Below are positions 1 to 8,054 of a DNA stretch of 64,000 nucleotides, piece by piece. Positions within the stretch are counted from its first letter, which is position 1, and each line of letters begins with the position of its first letter. A program made the translations under genes and the position numbers. This stretch comes from Lawsonibacter sp. (GTDB lineage Bacteria; Bacillota; Clostridia; Oscillospirales; Oscillospiraceae): contig JAAWIE010000001.1 in assembly GCA_022796195.1 (NCBI GenBank), positions 62,001-126,000 of the forward strand, in the 5' to 3' direction. Below the pieces are notes generated by a model. The model saw only the letters and a program-made list of their open reading frames with translations. It was not told where the DNA came from and searched no databases.

Positions 1-951
1 CTTGTGGATCATCATGCCGTTCTCAATGGGGCGAAGACCGGCAATGGCCTCACAAAGTTCCTTCTGTCCGCAACCAGCAATGCCGGCCACGCCAAGGATC
101 TCGCCGCCGCGAATATAGAAGTTCACATGGTCAATGGCGGCCGCACCCTCATCGTTTCGGATGGAGAGGTCCCGAATTTCCAAAAGGGGCCGGGTCTTTT
201 CCACAACCGGACGCTCAATGTCCAGATCAACTTTCCGGCCTACCATAAATTCGGTAAGTTGCTGCTCGCTGGTGCTGGCGGTGTCCACTGTGCAGATGTA
301 CTCCCCCTTGCGGAGGATGGCTACCCGGTCGGAAAGTTCCAGAACCTCATTGAGCTTGTGGGTGATGATAATGATGGCGTGGCCTGACTCCTTCATCCGG
401 CGCAGAACGTCGAAAAGTTTCTGCGTCTCCTGAACGGTCAACACAGCGGTGGGCTCATCCAGAATGATAATATGGGCGCCATAGTAAAGTACTTTTACGA
501 TCTCTAGGGTCTGTTTCTCGGATACCGCCATATTGTGGACTTTTTTTCTGGGATCGATGTCAAAACCAAACTTCTTTGCCATTTCCCCGATGACAGTGTA
601 CCGATCCTTTTTCAATACCGGCCCCGACTTGTCATCACCCAGCCAAATGTTGTCGGCGGCGGAGAAGACGTCCACCAGTTTAAAATGCTGATGAACCATG
701 CCAATGCCCAATTTCTTGGAGTCCTCGGGGGAGTTGATTGCCGCTTCCTGTCCGTCCACCAGAATGGAGCCGCTGTCCGGTTTGTAGATGCCTGACAGCA
801 TGTTCATAAGTGTGGTTTTTCCCGAACCGTTTTCCCCCAGCAGGGCCAGAATCTCTCCCGGTCTTACATTCAGATTGATGTTTTTGTTGGCTGCGACACT
901 TCCAAAATTTTTGCAGATGCCCCGCATTTCTATGGCGTATCGTTCTTCCAT
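1..951 (-). CDS. BMP-family nucleoside ABC transporter, ATP-binding protein (partial, C-terminus off window)
   Basis: The cytoplasmic ATPase of a purine-nucleoside importer of the YufO/NupO type. Reading in from the right, 317 codons are visible without a stop and the gene runs off the left edge. The first ABC domain has Walker A GENGSGKTT (residues 39-47), a degenerate signature VSEKQ, and Walker B IIILDEP. A second ABC domain has begun (after about residue 255) with the family's usual degenerate P-loop, GIAGCGQKEL, so this should be a two-domain protein of about 510 residues, with permease genes expected beyond the edge. It lies downstream of the BMP lipoprotein gene but is separated from it by a terminator and a hairpin-rich spacer, so it is probably expressed at a lower level than the binding protein. 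Confidence 0.9.
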   Translation of the reverse strand, partial: MEERYAIEMRGICKNFGSVAANKNINLNVRPGEILALLGENGSGKTTLMNMLSGIYKPDSGSILVDGQEAAINSPEDSKKLGIGMVHQHFKLVDVFSAADNIWLGDDKSGPVLKKDRYTVIGEMAKKFGFDIDPRKKVHNMAVSEKQTLEIVKVLYYGAHIIILDEPTAVLTVQETQKLFDVLRRMKESGHAIIIITHKLNEVLELSDRVAILRKGEYICTVDTASTSEQQLTEFMVGRKVDLDIERPVVEKTRPLLEIRDLSIRNDEGAAAIDHVNFYIRGGEILGVAGIAGCGQKELCEAIAGLRPIENGMMIHK

Positions 952-985
952 ACTCAACTCTCCTCTCCGCCCTCGCCGGGCAGGC

Positions 986-1143
986 ATTCCTTTTTCTTTC
1001 AAGAAAAAGGAATCAAAAAGAACTGCTGCGCAAAACTTCGTTTTGCTTCCAATTTAATCGAAGCCGGTATGCCAATGGTCAAGCTGGGAGCAAAACGCAG
1101 TTTTGCGGGGAAGTTCCTTCTCTTTGAAAAGAAAAGGAATAAA
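986..1143. repeat. Multi-hairpin inverted-repeat element
   Basis: Four hairpins in a row: a 13-bp stem with a 2-base loop at 986-1013 (ATTCCTTTTTCTT arm), GCAAAAC/GTTTTGC at 1030-1046, the same stem again at 1090-1106, and TTCCTT/AAGGAA at 1114-1139. The right half (1086-1143) is a degenerate inverted copy of the left half (986-1050), so the whole unit is palindromic, as in a MITE or REP-like intergenic element. No coding capacity was seen. Confidence 0.6.
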
Positions 1144-1150
1144 AACCTCT

Positions 1151-1193
1151 AAAAAAGTCCGGGCCAGCCGGTTCATTTATCCGGCCGGCCCGG
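1151..1193 (-). terminator. Rho-independent terminator of the BMP lipoprotein gene
   Basis: A 13-bp G+C stem with one mismatch (arms 1159-1171 and 1181-1193) is followed on the reverse strand by ACTTTTTTAG. It lies just after the stop of the binding protein gene and before the ABC ATPase, which would limit read-through into the ATPase. Confidence 0.8.
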
Positions 1194-1212
1194 TGCGGGT
1201 CTGCGTCTTGGT

Positions 1213-2523
1213 TTAGCCTTCGATTACGCCTGCTACATTATAGTTCATGGAGCCCTTGATCACGCCGTCGTCCACGGAAGGGCCACCGGCGGGGACAATC
1301 TCAAAGTCCCGATCCACCAGTGCGCCGTCTTTCAGCTCAACGCCGTCGCACTGCAAGGGGGCGTCGGTCTTGACGATCTCCACGGAGCCGTCTTCTCCGA
1401 TGTTGTAGGACAGTCTCACTCCAGAGAACACGTCCCACTCGCCGGAGATCATCAGATCCCGGACAGCGGTCATGACGGCCTGGGTGTTGGGAGCAGCGAT
1501 GGACTCATTCAGGGGGGAAGCGTCCACAAAGCCTTCCTTCAGACCGGCGTAGTAGGCATTGCCGCCCATGTTCTCCACGAACTTGGAGGCGTCGCCGTTA
1601 CAATCCATAGCGGCCTTGATGGCGGTCTCATAGTACACGTTCCAGTGCCAGATGGCGGAGGTCAGGTGGGCGTTGGGGGCCTGCTCGGTCATGTCGGAGT
1701 TGTAACCGCAGCCGAAGGCGTTATTTTCCTGAGCCACCAGCTGGGGCTGGGCGGAGTCACAGTGCTGGGAGATGACGCCGCAGCTGTAGGTGTCGATGAG
1801 GGCCTGCGCGGCCTGACGCTCCAGGGCCTCGTCGCCCCAAGTATTGATCTTGTTCACATAGACGACCGCATCGGGGTTGGCGGACTGAGCACCCAGAGCA
1901 AAGGCGTTGATGCCGGAACAGGTCTCAGCATACTCCCGGTTATAGGCGGCTACATAGCCAAGATTATTGTTGCCCAGTTCCAGGGACTTCATGCCAGCGG
2001 CGATACCGGCCAGGTAGCGGGCCTGATAGATCCGGCCAAAATAGTTATTAAAGTTGGTGTCGTTGCCCATATAGCCGGTGCCGTGGGAAAAGATCACGTC
2101 AGGGTACGCCTCAGACTTATCGTTCATGGCGTTAATATAGCCGAAGGAGATGCCAAAGACGACGTCGGCGCCCTGGTTGACCACAGTGTCGATGGCATTG
2201 GCCACGGCGGTATCGTCGGTATCAGGCACGTTGTCCACAACAATCAGGCTGGCAGGGTCCAGACCCAGGGCCTTCATGGCGGTGGTGATGCCGTTATGGT
2301 GCTGGAAGGTATAACCGGCGGTGTCGTTCTGGCTGGTGATATAGATTGCTCCCACCTTAAAATCGGATGTGTTTTCCACAGGGGTGGAGACGGAGCTGCC
2401 ATTACCGGTGGAGCTGGTTTCGGCAGAGCTGGGGGGGGTAGGAGAGGTGCTGCCGTTATTGCCGCAAGCGGCCAGGGACAGGCTCATGGCCGCAGCCAAG
2501 GCCAGTGCAAAGAGCTTCTTCAT
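1213..2523 (-). CDS. BMP family ABC transporter substrate-binding lipoprotein
   Basis: Extracellular binding protein of a purine-nucleoside (basic membrane protein, BMP/Med family) ABC importer. The start at 2523 (436 residues) was preferred over the upstream in-frame ATG because AGGAGGAAACAG directly precedes it and a perfect lipoprotein signal follows: positively charged MKK, a hydrophobic stretch, and lipobox LAAC with Cys20. After a Ser/Thr/Pro-rich linker (about 24-55) comes a type 1 periplasmic-binding fold. It lies 66 bases after xpt, fitting a purine uptake and salvage operon (xpt, binding protein, ATPase). Ligand specificity cannot be read from the sequence; guanosine, inosine or related nucleosides are inferred from the linkage to xpt. 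Confidence 0.9.
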   Translation of the reverse strand: MKKLFALALAAAMSLSLAACGNNGSTSPTPPSSAETSSTGNGSSVSTPVENTSDFKVGAIYITSQNDTAGYTFQHHNGITTAMKALGLDPASLIVVDNVPDTDDTAVANAIDTVVNQGADVVFGISFGYINAMNDKSEAYPDVIFSHGTGYMGNDTNFNNYFGRIYQARYLAGIAAGMKSLELGNNNLGYVAAYNREYAETCSGINAFALGAQSANPDAVVYVNKINTWGDEALERQAAQALIDTYSCGVISQHCDSAQPQLVAQENNAFGCGYNSDMTEQAPNAHLTSAIWHWNVYYETAIKAAMDCNGDASKFVENMGGNAYYAGLKEGFVDASPLNESIAAPNTQAVMTAVRDLMISGEWDVFSGVRLSYNIGEDGSVEIVKTDAPLQCDGVELKDGALVDRDFEIVPAGGPSVDDGVIKGSMNYNVAGVIEG

Positions 2524-2589
2524 TCTGTTTCCTCCTTTGTTTCTTGGGGTTCGTTTCATTCAAAATATATTAAAACCGAGAAACCGGCT

Positions 2590-3192
2590 TTAATCGAGTG
2601 TAACACAGCGGCGGCATTCGTCCACAAACTCCACGCCGGTCTGCTCATTCATTCCCTTGATCCGGGCCAGCGATTCCACCCGAATGCCCTTGGCTCGGAT
2701 GCGGTCACCGCCGGGCTGAAAGGCTTTCTCAATGACAATCCCCGCCCCGGCTAGTTTGGCCCCGGACTGGGCAGTTAACTCCATCAGGCCCTCCAGAGCC
2801 GCGCCATTGGCAAGGAAATCGTCAATAATGAGCACGGTATCCTGGGGACCCAAGAATTTTTTAGAGACAATGACGTCGTAAATCCGTCCGTGGGTAAAGG
2901 ATTCCACCCGGGTGGAGTAGACCTCCCCAGCAATATTTTTCGTTTGGCTCTTTTTGGCAAAAACCACCGGACAATGAAAAGACTGCGCCGTGACACAAGC
3001 GATCCCGATGCCGGAGGCTTCGATGGTCAAAATCTTGTTCACGCCGCAGCCGTCAAACCGGCGCAGAAATTCTTTTCCAATTTCTTCAAAAAGAGCAACA
3101 TCCATCTGGTGGTTCAGAAAACTGTCCACCTTCAGTACATCGTTTCCCTTTACGGTACCATCCCGCCGGATGCGCTCCTTCAGCAGTTCCAT
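2590..3192 (-). CDS. xpt: Xanthine phosphoribosyltransferase
   Basis: Converts xanthine and PRPP to XMP in the purine salvage pathway in the cytoplasm. The 200 residues match the usual Xpt length. The N-terminus (MELLKERI) and the PRPP-binding segment VLIIDDFLANGAAL (about residues 121-134) are characteristic of this family rather than of adenine or hypoxanthine transferases. The start at 3192 has a modest Shine-Dalgarno GAGAGGCGG about nine bases upstream. The gene heads the purine operon from its own promoter. Unlike many Firmicute xpt genes, the leader of roughly 75 bases shows no purine riboswitch core, so regulation is probably by another route. Confidence 0.95.
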   Translation of the reverse strand: MELLKERIRRDGTVKGNDVLKVDSFLNHQMDVALFEEIGKEFLRRFDGCGVNKILTIEASGIGIACVTAQSFHCPVVFAKKSQTKNIAGEVYSTRVESFTHGRIYDVIVSKKFLGPQDTVLIIDDFLANGAALEGLMELTAQSGAKLAGAGIVIEKAFQPGGDRIRAKGIRVESLARIKGMNEQTGVEFVDECRRCVTLD

Positions 3193-3273
3193 AGGTCAGT
3201 CCGCCTCTCTGACAAAAATGACGGCGGTCCGAGTTTGGGGACACACCGCGTATGCCGAAAAGAATACATGTTT

Positions 3274-3302
3274 ATTTTACAGGAAAACCTCGCCGGTTTC
3301 AA
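3274..3302 (-). promoter_or_regulatory. Sigma-A promoter of the xpt operon
   Basis: TTGAAA, a 17-base spacer and TAAAAT on the reverse strand, about 80 bases upstream of the xpt start. Confidence 0.6.
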
Positions 3303-3380
3303 TCCCTATTTTCGAATATCTTCCACAATTTTTGACGGAAATTCTTGGCTCATTCGGCAAATTTTTCACAGAAAAGACAT

Positions 3381-3411
3381 CTGGCGGACCGCCTGGAAAA
3401 CGGTCCGCCAG
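3381..3411 (-). terminator. Terminator-like hairpin after the symporter gene
   Basis: A perfect 11-bp stem (CTGGCGGACCG arm) with a 9-base loop lies 20 bases beyond the symporter stop. The following reverse-strand stretch ATGTCTTTTC is only moderately T-rich. Confidence 0.5.
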
Positions 3412-3430
3412 GTTATGCCGGACGGGCGCT

Positions 3431-4687
3431 TCAGCTTCTGGCGCGGCTGGTGCGCTTGGCTTTGCGGTCTTCCATTTTGGAGACGATTACTGCGCAGGCC
3501 GCGTCGCCAGTGATGTTCACGGTGGTACGGCCCATATCGAAGACGCGGTCAATACCGGCCACCAGGGCGATACCCTCAATGGGGACGTTGACGCTTTGGA
3601 GCACCATGGTCAGCATTACCATGCCTGCGCCGGGGACGCCGGCTGTGCCGATGGAGGCCAGAGTAGCGGTGAGTACAATGGTGAGCATTTGGCCCAAGGT
3701 CAGGTCGATGCCGTAAGCGGAGGCGATAAATACGGCGCAAACGCCCTGATAGATGGCGGTGCCGTCCATATTGATGGTTGCGCCTAGGGGCAGGACGAAG
3801 GAGGCCACCTCACGCCGGGCGCCCAGCCGCTCCGAGGCTTCCAGAGTGAACGGCAGGGTACCTACAGAAGAGGCGGAGGAGAAGGCCATCAGCATAGCGG
3901 GGGACATCTGGCGGAAGAACTCGATGGGGGAGACCCCGGCCAATGCGCCGATAGTAGAGGAGTAGACCAGTACCGCATGAAGGGCGTAACCCACGTAGGC
4001 CACGGCCAGTACCGCCATCAGGTTCCCCAGAATCTTGGGGCCGTTTTCCGCCACTACCGGGCAGATGAGGCAAGCCACGCCGATGGGAGACAGCTTGATA
4101 ATCAGGTCCATAATTTTCATGAACACTTCGTTAAAGCTGTCGACAATCTGGGTTGCAACAAGGCCCTTTTCTCCAGCCATCAGAATGCCGAAGCCCACCA
4201 GCAAAGCAATGACGATTACTTGGAGCATAGTGGCGTTGAGCAGGGGGGCGATGGGGTTGGAGGGGAAGATATCGACAATGACGGACATAATTCCCTTGCC
4301 CTCCGGGGGTTCATAGGACAGATCAGAGGTGCTCAGGGTGGAGAAGATGCCAGTTTCCTTGGCCACAGTGGCCAGAATCAGCGCCAGAACAACGGCAAAG
4401 GCGGTCGTACACATGTAATAGACCACGGTCTTGCCGCCGACAGCTCCTACCTTGCGGATATCCTGCATAGAGATCACACCGGAAGTAATGGAAAACAGAA
4501 CAATGGGGACAACAATGAATTTCAACAGGTTTAAGAAGATATCTCCCCAGGGTTTGATGTAGGCTTTTGCGAAATCTTTGCCTGCCATACCGGCGATGTT
4601 GGCCGGAATGAGTGCCATACCGACCAGGATGCCCACGGCCAATCCAATAAAAATCCAAAATGCCAGGGGCAGTTTTTTGCTGTTCAT
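3431..4687 (-). CDS. Dicarboxylate/amino acid:cation symporter (DAACS family)
   Basis: Inner-membrane secondary transporter of the GltP/DctA/GltT family (glutamate, aspartate or C4-dicarboxylates with Na+ or H+). The start at 4687 (418 residues) was chosen over the upstream in-frame ATG because AAAGGAGAG sits at correct spacing and the first helix follows directly. Family hallmarks are visible: the serine-rich re-entrant hairpin SSASSVGTLPF, the NMDGTAIYQ motif, and GRTTVNITGDA near the C-terminus, which carry the Na+ and substrate sites. It is monocistronic, transcribed from a good promoter at 4731-4758 and divergent from noc. Substrate preference cannot be assigned from these motifs alone. 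Confidence 0.92.
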   Translation of the reverse strand: MNSKKLPLAFWIFIGLAVGILVGMALIPANIAGMAGKDFAKAYIKPWGDIFLNLLKFIVVPIVLFSITSGVISMQDIRKVGAVGGKTVVYYMCTTAFAVVLALILATVAKETGIFSTLSTSDLSYEPPEGKGIMSVIVDIFPSNPIAPLLNATMLQVIVIALLVGFGILMAGEKGLVATQIVDSFNEVFMKIMDLIIKLSPIGVACLICPVVAENGPKILGNLMAVLAVAYVGYALHAVLVYSSTIGALAGVSPIEFFRQMSPAMLMAFSSASSVGTLPFTLEASERLGARREVASFVLPLGATINMDGTAIYQGVCAVFIASAYGIDLTLGQMLTIVLTATLASIGTAGVPGAGMVMLTMVLQSVNVPIEGIALVAGIDRVFDMGRTTVNITGDAACAVIVSKMEDRKAKRTSRARS

Positions 4688-4730
4688 AGAATACTCTCCT
4701 TTCAAGTGCCCTAAACTCTTTCCAACCTCC

Positions 4731-4758
4731 ATTATAGCCGGGTAAATATTTTTTACAA
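4731..4758 (-). promoter_or_regulatory. Sigma-A promoter of the symporter gene
   Basis: TTGTAA, a 16-base spacer and a consensus TATAAT on the reverse strand, ending 44 bases before the symporter start. Confidence 0.75.
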
Positions 4759-4861
4759 GTCTAAAGAATATAAAAGTAAATTTTTTAGTTAAAACATCCA
4801 AAACGGAACGGTTTTTTTGTGAGCTTTGCCCTTAGATGGGAAATTTTTCCTTTTGCCACGG

Positions 4862-4892
4862 TTCGACAAACAATTTACCAAATTATGGTAAA
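4862..4892 (+). promoter_or_regulatory. Probable noc promoter with an overlapping perfect palindrome
   Basis: TTCGAC and TATGGT are spaced 16 bases apart upstream of noc. The perfect inverted repeat TTTACCA-AATTA-TGGTAAA (4874-4892) covers the putative -10 element and looks like an operator. Confidence 0.4.
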
Positions 4893-4930
4893 CTATAGAC
4901 AGTACTTGACTTAGGAAAGGTGTGACCGCC

Positions 4931-5758
4931 ATGTGGCCGCAACGAAAAAAAGGACTGTTTGAGAGCGGGCGGGTGCTATTCCTCCCCTTGGACGCCATCC
5001 AGCCCAACCCGGACCAGCCCCGGCGGTCTTTCGACCAGCCGGCATTGGAGGAACTGGCCGAGTCAATACGAGCGCTGGGGGTTTTACAGCCCCTGACGGT
5101 GCGCCGCCGGGAGGGTGCCTGGGAGTTGGTGGCGGGGGAACGCCGCCTTCGAGCAGCCCGCCTGGCCGGACTGGAGACCATCCCCTGCCTGTCCATCCAG
5201 ACAGACGGACAGACTTCTTCTCTGCTGGCATTGGTGGAGAACCTTCAGCGCAGAGACCTGGATTTCTGGGAAGAGGCGCTGGCCCTGCGCCAGTTGGTAG
5301 ACACCTATCGGATCTCCCAAGAGGAGGTGGCACGGCGGGTGGGCAAGAGCCAATCGGCGGTGGCGAATAAACTGCGTCTGCTCAAGTTGGCCCCAGAGAC
5401 GCTGGCTCTGCTCCGGGACGGGGGGGCGGGGGAGCGGCACGCACGGGCGCTGCTGCGTCTGGAAGACCCAGCGCAGCAGCTGGAAGCGGCCCGGCAGGTG
5501 GTGGAACGAGGGCTGACCGTGGCCCAGACCGAGGGGCTGGTGGAGGCGCTGTTAACCGCCCAGCCCGCACCCGTCCCCCGGAGGAAACCGACCTATCTTT
5601 TCAAGGACGTTCGCCTGTTTTTGAACACGGTTACCCGAAGTATCGACATTATGCGTTCCGCCGGGGTGGACGCTCAGTGCCGCCGTCAGGACACCGAAGA
5701 CGAAATTCTGCTGACCATCCACATTCCCAGACGAGAAGGAAAAGGCGTCCGGACATAA
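4931..5758 (+). CDS. noc: ParB/Spo0J-family nucleoid occlusion protein Noc
   Basis: CTP-dependent DNA-binding protein that spreads from NBS sites, binds the membrane and keeps the division septum off the chromosome. The ATG at 4931 (275 residues) is preferred because AGGAAAGG abuts the alternative GTG at 4922. The ParB N-terminal nuclease-like/CTP domain spans about 15-105, with GERRLRAAR (box II) and ENLQRRDL; a helix-turn-helix follows (about 120-145). The C-terminal segment (about 228-268, RLFLNTVTRSIDIM) resembles Noc rather than Spo0J, and the short basic/hydrophobic N-terminus would fit the membrane-targeting helix. No parA or soj is adjacent, which also favours Noc. A chromosomal ParB remains possible. 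Confidence 0.8.
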   Translation: MWPQRKKGLFESGRVLFLPLDAIQPNPDQPRRSFDQPALEELAESIRALGVLQPLTVRRREGAWELVAGERRLRAARLAGLETIPCLSIQTDGQTSSLLALVENLQRRDLDFWEEALALRQLVDTYRISQEEVARRVGKSQSAVANKLRLLKLAPETLALLRDGGAGERHARALLRLEDPAQQLEAARQVVERGLTVAQTEGLVEALLTAQPAPVPRRKPTYLFKDVRLFLNTVTRSIDIMRSAGVDAQCRRQDTEDEILLTIHIPRREGKGVRT

Positions 5759-5771
5759 GCCGGACGCCTTT
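5744..5771 (+). terminator. Terminator after noc
   Basis: Perfect 9-bp stem GGCGTCCGG/CCGGACGCC followed by TTT. It contains the noc stop codon and lies between the convergent noc and divIVA genes, so it may work in both directions. Confidence 0.65.
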
Positions 5772-5778
5772 CGTATAT

Positions 5779-6534
5779 TCAAGTAATCTCGTAATCTCTG
5801 CCAAATTGCAGCGACCCGAAGTCGATGCGGCTAGCTCCGCCGGAAGGGGGCGCCTCCCGGATGTCGTCATCCTCGTCGTCGCCGTCCAATTCGTCCTCCG
5901 GTTCTGTGCCGGGGGTAAATTCAGCAGTATCGGCCAGATCCCGTTTTGCTTCCTCCGCCGCTCTGGTGCGCAGATTTTCTGCGGTAGCGGCCTCCATGGC
6001 CTGGGCCAGGAGACGCTGGACATTGTCATCAATCTCGGCAGCTTTTTCTTCCACCGGGTCCTGCGCTGCTCGGGCGGAGGGGGGGGCCAGATCCTCCAGC
6101 CGTGCCAGATACTCCGCCTCCTGGGCATGGAGAGCCCGCACCTTTTCCACATAGGCGGCGGTCTCCCGCTGAGCCTGCTTTAGGCGGTACTCCTCTGCCT
6201 CTAGGGCCTTGTTGATCTCGGCCCGGCGGGCGCGAAGCTCATCCTCGGTCTGGCTGAGGAGCTGGGACTTCTTCTGTTCCGCCTCCTTGACCAGATCGTC
6301 GGCCATCCGCTGGGCGGCCATCAGGGCCTTGCGCATGGCTTCCTCGGTAGAGCGGTATTCTTCCACCTTGTCTACCAGCACCTTCATTTTGTTTTTCAGC
6401 ACCGCATTTTCATTAAACAGCGCAGAGTAGTCCCCGGTGAGAATGTCCAGAAATTCGTCCACCTGGCCCATGTTGTAGCCGCCGAATGACGCCTTTTGAA
6501 AGGCGCGCTCGGAGACTTCCTGAGGTGTGAGCAT
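5779..6534 (-). CDS. divIVA: DivIVA domain-containing cell division/polarity protein
   Basis: Peripheral membrane coiled-coil protein that senses negative curvature at poles and septa. The ATG at 6534 (251 residues) is preferred: AGGAGG lies eight bases upstream, whereas the TTG at 6540 is too close. The N-terminal lipid-binding module has the family signature LTPQEVSERAF...GYNMGQVDEFLD (residues 3-31). A long charged coiled coil follows (about 35-165), then an acidic, low-complexity tail. It is last in the reverse-strand group yggS-sepF-divIVA, the standard Firmicute division cluster, here without ylmG and ylmH; a YlmH homologue lies 28 kb away at 34805. Confidence 0.9.
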   Translation of the reverse strand: MLTPQEVSERAFQKASFGGYNMGQVDEFLDILTGDYSALFNENAVLKNKMKVLVDKVEEYRSTEEAMRKALMAAQRMADDLVKEAEQKKSQLLSQTEDELRARRAEINKALEAEEYRLKQAQRETAAYVEKVRALHAQEAEYLARLEDLAPPSARAAQDPVEEKAAEIDDNVQRLLAQAMEAATAENLRTRAAEEAKRDLADTAEFTPGTEPEDELDGDDEDDDIREAPPSGGASRIDFGSLQFGRDYEIT

Positions 6535-6612
6535 AAGCAATTCCTCCTGCTCTGTGATCTAATCAGAATTTGATCCCAAATAACGAAAGCGTCTAATCTG
6601 CAATATGTTCCA

Positions 6613-7119
6613 TTAAAAATACAGTCCGTTATTCTCCAGTTCGTCGATGAGGTCGCCCAGAATATCCACATTATAGGGGGTAATGATGTAAGTGGAGATA
6701 GCAACCTTTTTAATCTTGCCCTCGTTGGCGTAGGACACTCCGGCCAGAAAGTCCAGCAGACGGCGGGCAATTTCACCATTAGTGGACTCCAGATTCAAAA
6801 CTACGGTGCGTTTTTCACGCAGGTGGTCGGCGATGGAGGAAGCATCTTCAAACCGCTCCGGCTTTACCAGTACCACCTGGAGCTGGGTGGCGGCACGAAT
6901 GTTAACCACCTTATTTCCCCGGCGTTCGTCCTCAGGGGCAGAGATATTGTAGCTGCTTTCGCTGCTGCGGGAGGGCCGTTCATAGCGGTCCCGGTCCCGT
7001 TCGCGCTCCCGGTCCCGGCGGTCTACAGGGCGGGGGGAGACGTCAAAATCATCATAGTCATCCTCTTCTTCATCCTCGTAGGGGTGGGCAAGACGCTTAA
7101 ACTCATCAAAAATTCCCAT
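6613..7119 (-). CDS. sepF: Cell division protein SepF
   Basis: Cytoplasmic partner of FtsZ that bundles protofilaments and tethers the Z-ring to the membrane. The start at 7119 (168 residues) has AGAGGA upstream and gives the conserved N-terminal amphipathic membrane-binding helix MGIFDEFKRLAHP. A disordered Asp/Arg-rich linker (about 12-70) is followed by the SepF core (about 75-165), with VNIRAATQLQVVLVKPERF and FLAGVSYANEGKIKKV. Between yggS and divIVA in the usual order; 78 bases separate it from divIVA. Confidence 0.93.
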   Translation of the reverse strand: MGIFDEFKRLAHPYEDEEEDDYDDFDVSPRPVDRRDRERERDRDRYERPSRSSESSYNISAPEDERRGNKVVNIRAATQLQVVLVKPERFEDASSIADHLREKRTVVLNLESTNGEIARRLLDFLAGVSYANEGKIKKVAISTYIITPYNVDILGDLIDELENNGLYF

Positions 7120-7267
7120 CAGTATATCCTCTTTTCTTCCAAGTAAAAATAATTCCACGAGCCTGTATTCAGAACCGGGGAATGATAATTTTCCCGGTCA
7201 GATGGTATTCACAGGTTGTGAATACAGGTTCAAAAGCAGTCCGCCCGCCGGTTAAAATGAAATCCGT

Positions 7268-7972
7268 TCATCCATGTATGGGAGGACGGGCCCCGAACAG
7301 GGCCGTACCCACCCGAACTAGGGTGGCGCCCTCAGCGATGGCGTCCTCATAGTCGGCGCTCATGCCCATAGACAGACAGTCTACAACACTGTGATTATCC
7401 GCTATTTTCCCAATTATGTCAACAAGAAAATGGCGAATTTGAGCAAAATATTTTCGGTTGGAGCCGGAAAGCGTTGATACAGGCGGAATTGCCATCAATC
7501 CGCGCAGCCGGACGTGGGGGCATTTCATCGCCTGTTCAGCCAGAGCGGGCAGGTTTTCCGGCATACATCCGCCCTTGCTCTCCTCTCGGGCTGTGTTGAC
7601 CTCCAGCAAAATGTCCTGAACAATTCCCAGCTTGTCCGCTTGGAGCTCTACCGCCTGAAGGAGCCGGGTGGAATCGACTGAGTGGATGAGGGACACGTTT
7701 CCCACCACCTGCTTTACCTTGTTGGTCTGAAGGTGGCCGATGAAGTGGACCTCAGCCCCAGCATAGGCGTCCGCCCCCAGGTGGGCAGTCAGTTCCTGTA
7801 CCCGGTTTTCTCCGCACAGCCGGATACCTGCGGCAATTGCGGCGCGGATGGTCTCGTCCGTTTGTACCTTGGTAGCGGCGCATAAAGCGATTTCCCCCGG
7901 TTCCCGCCCTGCCGCCCGGGCGGCGGCGGCAATCTTTTCCTGAACAGCTCTCACATTTTGGGTCAGGTCCAT
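7268..7972 (-). CDS. yggS: YggS-family pyridoxal phosphate homeostasis protein
   Basis: PLP-binding protein of the PROSC/YlmE family that buffers pyridoxal phosphate; no catalytic activity is known. The start at 7972 (234 residues) follows GAGAAGGAAACAG and begins MDLTQNVRAV, in line with family length; an upstream ATG in the same frame would add an unconserved stretch. The PLP-lysine is in CAATKVQ (about residue 35), and GENRVQEL, FIGHLQTNK and SMGMSADYEDAI are family motifs. It lies upstream of sepF and divIVA as in most Firmicutes, with 148 bases of apparently empty sequence before sepF. Confidence 0.92.
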   Translation of the reverse strand: MDLTQNVRAVQEKIAAAARAAGREPGEIALCAATKVQTDETIRAAIAAGIRLCGENRVQELTAHLGADAYAGAEVHFIGHLQTNKVKQVVGNVSLIHSVDSTRLLQAVELQADKLGIVQDILLEVNTAREESKGGCMPENLPALAEQAMKCPHVRLRGLMAIPPVSTLSGSNRKYFAQIRHFLVDIIGKIADNHSVVDCLSMGMSADYEDAIAEGATLVRVGTALFGARPPIHG

Positions 7973-8054
7973 CCTGTTTCCTTCTCTCTGTCTTAAAATT
8001 TGTCCTCCCCCGGAGGAAGAGGGTGTGAACGGGCCCAAACGCCTAGCACTTCGC

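Noticed and set aside
1645-2754. Long forward-strand frames opposite the BMP, mutS, miaB, mutL, HlyD and yceG genes
   Set aside because: They mirror the codon pattern of recognised reverse-strand genes in G+C-rich DNA, have no ribosome sites and contain no domain motifs.
3193-3280. Purine riboswitch expected upstream of xpt
   Set aside because: The leader after the promoter is only about 75 bases and lacks the conserved purine aptamer core and loop sequences.
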